In this document: positions 58,902 to 64,000 of the stretch, in pieces
Layout: every line of letters starts with the position of its first letter
How positions within the stretch are numbered: position 1 is the stretch's first letter
From: Leucocoprinus leucothites
Lineage: Eukaryota > Basidiomycota > Agaricomycetes > Agaricales > Agaricaceae
Assembly: GCA_013368445.1 (NCBI GenBank)
Contig: JAACJO010000002.1
Coordinates: 868,001 to 932,000 of the forward strand
Length of the DNA: 64,000 bases
Direction of reading: 5' to 3'
Notes under the pieces: model-generated
What the model was told of the DNA's origin: nothing
What the model saw: the letters and a program-made list of their open reading frames with translations, nothing else
Database searches by the model: none
Position numbers and translations under genes: made by a program

Positions 58902-60658
58902 ATGTACCATCCTTCCAATGGCTACGCCCCACAATTTACCTCCGACTATCATGAAAAACGACAGTGGAATGGTACGACGCGACTTCCCGATTCAAAAAAG
59001 AGCCTCCCCATGCCGAATGGCTGGACTGAGAAGCAATCGCTTCTCTACAAGTTAGCTACCAACGCGCAAACAGCACTCATGAACGTGCGTCGACTTGTGG
59101 GGCAGTTTTGGCGGGCTCAATCAAACAATCCTGTCGTGAGTGGCTCGAAACCACTGACGACGCGGGACTCGGGATTCTCTGCACCTGTGTTTGCTCTCCT
59201 TTGTGCTCTCTGGTACACCACCTCGGCCCTCTCATCTAACACCGGCAAAGTGATACTGAGCCAGTTCCGCTACCCCATTACCCTAACCTTCATCCAATTC
59301 GGCTTTGTTGCTGGATATTGTCTCCTTTTCATGTCACCCCTTATTCGGTTCTCAAGACTGCGAACGCCCACCAAGGCTATTATTCAAAATACCTTTCCCA
59401 TGGGCCTCTTCCAGGTAGGAGGGCACATGTTCTCCAGCATGGCTATCTCTCGGATACCTGTGAGCACGGTACATACCATCAAGGTTAGCTTTATCGTGCA
59501 ATCTCGTAAACTGGATCTCAATCCCACCTACAGGCGCTTTCACCCCTATTCACTGTTGCCGCTTACGCTCTCTTGTTCGGCGTCAGTTACTCATCCAAAA
59601 CGTACATATCACTGCTTCCGCTGACCTTCGGTGTCATGTTGGCTTGTTCATTTGACGTCGCGTCCGACGTGACTGGCCTACTCTGCGCCTTTGGATCGGC
59701 GCTCGTGTTCGTCAGCTCAAACATTTTCTTCAAAAAGATCATGCCTTCCAATTCAAGCGGATATTCAGCGAGCTCCCATAAGATGGATAAACTCAACCTT
59801 CTCCTCTACTCTTCGGGCATGGCCTTCATACTCATGATCCCGTTATGGCTTTATTACGACCTTCCCCTTCTACTAGCCGCCCAGGCGAACCCAAATCATA
59901 TATCACATCCCAAGCAAGGCCATGCAGCCCCACACTCCGTGACATATTATTTCTTCATGAACGGGACAGTTCATTTTGCTCAGAACATCATTGCCTTCAT
60001 CATTCTCTCATCCACATCACCCGTCACTTATTCTATTGCATCTCTCATCAAGCGGGTGGCAGTCATCTGTATTGCCATCGTATGGTTTAATCAGGCCGTC
60101 CACCCTGTTCAGGCATTTGGCATCGTTTTGACCTTTACTGGTCTCTATATGTATAACAATGCCAAGGGCGACGTAGAGAAGGGCGAGAAGAAGATGACCA
60201 GAGTGCAGGCCGCACGGGATATGATGCTGCCTACAACCAAGTCTGAATCACGGCTATTCTCAGGCGCAGATACTCCACCAAATGAATACGCATCGTCCTT
60301 CATGCAGTCAGATCAGCCACCAACTGTTACTGGGGTACCGAATGGGTCAGCGTACGCCAGGCCCAGGGGAATGTCAATCCTTACCTCTGGAACAACTGTC
60401 CATCATGCCGGGAGGCAACATTACAGACCCACACCGACTTCTCCGACCACAAGTTTCAACGGTCATGCGATGTCAGAGCGTCATCCGATCAAACCGCCCA
60501 AGAGGGAGTCTATATCCCTTCACATTGTATCCCCCAAAGACTCATACCCATCACCGCCTCCCTCTTTGGATTCACCAACATCGCACACAATACCTCTCCC
60601 TCATGATTTTCTGCAGGCTCATGAACTGGGACAGAGAGTGGAACCTGCTATATCGTGA
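58902..60658 (+). CDS. Triose-phosphate translocator family transporter (SLY41-like)
   Basis: A 568-residue polytopic membrane protein of the drug/metabolite transporter superfamily, TPT branch, two exons 58902-59483 and 59534-60658 (1707 nt). After a hydrophilic N-terminus of about 100 residues come helices such as VFALLCALWYTTSALSSNTG, TLTFIQFGFVAGYCLLFMSP and GLFQVGGHMFSSMAISRIPV. Then VSTVHTIKALSPLFTVAAYA is the TPT hallmark, with the catalytic-site-like HTIKALSP spanning the intron. Further helices include NIIAFIILSSTSPVTYSIAS, IKRVAVICIAIVWF and GIVLTFTGLYMYNNAK. A 150-residue Ser/Pro-rich tail follows. Yeast Sly41 acts in the ER/Golgi; location and substrate here are inferred. Confidence 0.9.
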
Positions 60659-61151
60659 CACGAGCAAAATGATAGCCATCCTTGTCGGACGCTGCAAATT
60701 TGCGCTGCCGTAGGAAAGATTAACGGGCTCTCACTCTGAGTATACCGAGTATCCTCCCATACAATATATCCTGGTCCTATCAACCTTACACAGTTAGTTA
60801 ATGGCATCCGAGATGTACTCGTGGATTATGTACATAGGGCTGCTTTTTGTGGTATTTTATCAATACTTTACCTGGACCTTCGATATACTAGTCAGGCAAT
60901 CTTCGTTTCTTTTGTGCAATACCCGTAGCTACTTGTTATTTATTCAACGAGCAACAGAAATCTAGACAGTGATAACGCCTGGACCTCGCATCCATTGGAA
61001 GGGGTAGTGACATCGTGATTGTGTGTCTGATTGATGTGTAACACACTGTAACGTCACATTTTCGCACGCGGTGCCGAGGCCGCCTTGTACATACACTCGC
61101 CAACGGGCACACCGACATCCTCAAGACTCCTCAAGCAATCGCAAGGACAAC
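60659..61151. other. Intergenic, eS4 promoter region
   Basis: About 490 bases in tandem orientation between the SLY41-like stop and the eS4 start. The C/T-rich region before 61152 suits a ribosomal-protein promoter. No gene is seen. Confidence 0.45.
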
Positions 61152-62296
61152 ATGGTCAGTATGTCCGTCTGCCATCCCATTCCAGAGTTTCTCGACGCTT
61201 CTACAAGTCAAAACTACGCCTGGATGTGCTGGATGCGTACCGAAACCTTTGGATGACACTCTAGAATAGGCCAATAGGCCCACCTTCATCTGTATCCCAG
61301 ATTACTGATTCTTTCGCGTTTCTACCAGGCTCGGGGCCCCAAAAAGCACTTGAAGCGTCTGAATGCACCCTCATCATGGATGTTGGATAAGTTGAGCGGA
61401 ACCTACGTACGCACCGTTTTTTTTTACAAACTCTCTATGAGTTTCAGCTTACAGCCCTTTCAACGGATACCTAGGCTCCTCGTCCCTCTCCTGGCCCCCA
61501 CAAGCTCCGCGAATGTCTTCCTCTCACCGTATTCCTCCGCAACAGGCTAAAATACGCCTTGACTGGCCGTGAAGTTACTGCTATTGTTAAGCAGCGCCTG
61601 ATCAAAATCGACGGCAAAGTGCGCACCGACCCCACCTTCCCCGCTGGATTCATGGGTTAGCCTTTGAATATACGTCGAAGTTGTGAACGGGCCGCTGATT
61701 TCAATTGTTTATCACATAGATGTCATCAGCATCGAGAAGTCTGGCGAGCACTTCCGCCTCCTCTACGACGTCAAGGGTCGTTTCACCATTCATCGCATCA
61801 CCCCTGAAGAAGCCACCTACAAGCTCCTCAAGGTTCGCAAGGTCGCCCTCGGTGCCCGTGGCGTGCCCCACATCGTCACTCACGATGGCCGAACAATCCG
61901 TTATCCCGATCCCCTCATCCATGTCAACGATACCGTCAAGTTTGATATTGAGCAAAGCAAGATCGTCGATTTCGTCAAGTTCGATACTGGCAACATTGTC
62001 ATGATCACTGGTGGTCGTAACATGGGTCGTGCTGGTGTCATCACACATCGCGAAAAGCACATTGGTGGTTTCGATATTGTACATGTTAAGGATTCGTTGG
62101 ATAGGACTTTCGCTACCCGGTAAGTGTCAAATATTGTTATACCAGCGTGTTGCTAACCTCGCATAGTATCTCCAATATCTTCGTGATCGGTGAGGGCATC
62201 AAGCCCTGGGTCTCACTGCCGAAGGGCAAGGGTCTCAAGCTTACTATCTCTGAGGAACGTGACATCAAGAGGAAGCGTGCCCAGCAGGAGCAGTAG
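61152..62296 (+). CDS. RPS4: 40S ribosomal protein eS4
   Basis: A 263-residue small-subunit protein from five exons: 61152-61154 (ATG only), 61329-61406, 61475-61655, 61720-62119 and 62167-62296 (792 nt). It reads [20 protein letters not shown], then [20 protein letters not shown], then [19 protein letters not shown], then the KOW-like [13 protein letters not shown] and the terminus [11 protein letters not shown]. As in eL43, the first intron follows the start codon immediately. Every residue block matches the eukaryotic eS4 pattern, and nothing odd is seen. Confidence 0.97.
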
Positions 62297-62441
62297 ATGG
62301 TTTGTTGAGTCGCCTTTTGATCCTTTGCCCTCTTCACTTTGCTATGTCTTGTATGCCTAATCCCATCACGTAAAAATGCACATGCAATACATCGCACGTC
62401 TCTTATGCCCTCAACCTATGCTACTTGCCATATCTATACGA

Positions 62442-64000
62442 CTACCAATAGTCCTCATGGCGTGGGGTCACTACGAACTCAGCACCGCGCTTCTTTTTCT
62501 CTGATTCCCATCGCTCGACCCATTTTGACATTTTGCCTCTTGAGCTCTCACTGCCTACGTTCACTGTTGCGATCATCTTCGTCCAGTTGAAGGACATGGC
62601 AAAACATGTAAGCTCGTAAAATGACGAGTGTTCTGAGTAAGGGACTCCGTAAACCTGGATTGTAGAGGATGATTTGGGAGATAGGTAGAGGTCGGTGTAG
62701 TTGAAGTCTTTCTGCACTGTCCTAGTGAGGATGTTAACCACGCTCGGCATTAAGTCCATCCCTGAGGGTTGTGAGTATCTGTGGGTCGAAAGTTAATGAA
62801 TGAGTTCCGCCCCCCCCCCCCCCCCCTGAAGTAGAATTACTCACGTCCATCCGGTCGGTCTGAAGCCAATTGCCCTTGTAAAGGCGCCCTTAAAGCGGTC
62901 CATATATATCTTCAACCTATCAGTTGCAATTGTACCAAGAGGAACTACGTGAACTGTTGCGGCGAGTGGGTCCGTGGTGAGCATAGCTAATAGCTCGTCG
63001 TCGCCCTCGCAGCGCAATATCGCGGCCTTGCGGGAGTCGCAGTAAACCTTGCTCCCGAGGGCGCGAGCGACGGCTTTCACGATCCGCTCTTTCCCAATCG
63101 AATAAGTTCTGGAAAAGAAATATTGTGAGAAGGAATAAATGCAACAGAATAGAGATGGGCTAGACATACCCAACAACTACGAGTGTTCTACCCTTGCCTG
63201 TCGATGATGAATTGAGAGATGGTAATGAGGAAAGCCAGGATTTCATGGTGCTGTTTGAGGTGGTAGGTTCGCCATTGAGGAGCCTACGAGAGAGCTCGGC
63301 GCAGGCTGATATGACGAGTGGTTGAGCAGGAAATGTATACTAACAATTATATATAAGCTGGTATGCCTGAAGCAAGCTCTGGAAGTACCTTGGGATCGAG
63401 ATAAGTCGTATCCAGATACACATGGTCGATCTTTTTGCCTTTGATAGCAGGATGCATAATGTGTCTAGGTGAAGCTCGAAAGTCTCCACAATGCAAGTAT
63501 CGGAAGGTTCTTGGAGATCCGACAAATGGTGACAGGAATGTGCTGTCTCCTGCGTTTACTGTTTGTTTCCCTTCGAATAAGAAGAGACACGATCCTGGGC
63601 AATGGTTCGCTTCTATAAGCGTGACTTGGACACCGTCCGTATCGGGTATAATGGTTGGTGTGTCCATGGGGAGGGGTCGGACCCATTTCTTGTCTACCGA
63701 AAGCATATGGATGATTAAGTTGGCAGTGCCTTGTGAACAATATATAGGGCCAGATTTCCAGCTAGATGAGAGATTGGTGTAGTGGTCAGAATGTGCATGT
63801 CTGTAAATTTCCTCGATCAGATTCCTCGTGTTCAAGACAGAAACGACGACTAGGGTACGAACGAGAGAAAGTAGGCAGTGACACCTGGAATAGCGCCATA
63901 CCGGAAAGCATCAACAGATATAGGCATGCCTTGTAAAACTTTGTAGAAAGGCGCTTTTCTCCGGCCGCCGTTGGATTTTACAGGCTTGAACGACTTGTCC
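62442..64000 (-). CDS. PSO2: PSO2/SNM1 DNA crosslink-repair nuclease, 3' part (runs off right edge)
   Basis: C-terminal two-thirds of a metallo-beta-lactamase/beta-CASP 5' exonuclease that processes interstrand crosslinks in the nucleus. The 5' end lies outside the window. The visible protein begins [19 protein letters not shown] and [19 protein letters not shown]. It has the metal-binding [10 protein letters not shown] (spanning an intron near 63.8 kb), [25 protein letters not shown] and [10 protein letters not shown]. It continues to the beta-CASP end [15 protein letters not shown] and terminates RHEDYW at 62442-62444. Several introns are present; one contains a long C tract. It is convergent with eS4, with 145 bases between stops. 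Confidence 0.93.
62810..62826. repeat. C17 homopolymer in a PSO2 intron
   Basis: Seventeen consecutive C on the plus strand (G in the transcript), inside an intron near the 3' end of the PSO2 gene. Length may vary between strains or be misread by sequencing. No coding effect is expected. Confidence 0.8.

Overview
The window is nuclear DNA from a filamentous basidiomycete, most likely a mushroom-forming Agaricomycete. It is gene-dense on both strands. Nearly every gene is split by short introns of about 45-140 nt with GTRNGY donors and YAG or AAG acceptors, some exons are as short as 3-17 nt, and the proteins are typical fungal housekeeping and basidiomycete-specific families. I saw no rRNA, tRNA, CRISPR array or recognisable transposon. 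Gene models were built by hand from frame continuity and splice signals; where I list exons, their summed length is a whole number of codons.

Left flank (1-6.3 kb): the 5' part of a GH47 alpha-mannosidase (minus, runs off the left edge), a small F-box-like/nucleotidyltransferase-like protein (minus), a ZNHIT2-type HIT zinc-finger protein (plus) and a ZIP zinc transporter (plus).

Centre (7.3-39.4 kb): the unusual region. Two giant genes of about 8.8 kb each (7353-16185 and 21521-30367, both minus) encode paralogous proteins with a GBP/VLIG-like G domain, a Cys/His-rich region and a C-terminal VWA domain with a complete MIDAS. Each is head-to-head with a plus-strand RBR-type ubiquitin-ligase gene (17836-20401 and 32248-34808) whose N-terminus looks like a papain-fold protease. 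The left RBR copy is frameshifted; the right one is open throughout (717 codons). The GTPase copies are old and diverged, while the RBR copies are nearly identical, introns included, so this block was re-duplicated recently. A degenerate piece of the next gene, a PB1 plus multi-ZZ (NBR1-like) protein at 35652-39376, is stranded at about 20737-20975 and marks the edge of that duplication.

Right flank (39.5-64 kb): RDS3/PHF5A (splicing), a UFD4/TRIP12 HECT ubiquitin ligase, a class-III aminotransferase, an unrecognised 710-residue serine/proline-rich protein, PAF1 (transcription elongation), ribosomal eL43, an SFH5-like phosphatidylinositol-transfer protein, a SLY41-like triose-phosphate-translocator family protein, ribosomal eS4 and the 3' part of PSO2/SNM1 (crosslink-repair nuclease, runs off the right edge). 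RDS3 and eL43 have exons too short for simple ORF scanning and were recovered by reading across introns.

Functional reading: the flanks are ordinary. The centre combines VLIG-like GTPases, RBR ligases and a ZZ receptor-like protein. By analogy with animal GBP/VLIG proteins and selective-autophagy receptors it could be a cell-autonomous recognition or quality-control locus, but that is inference.
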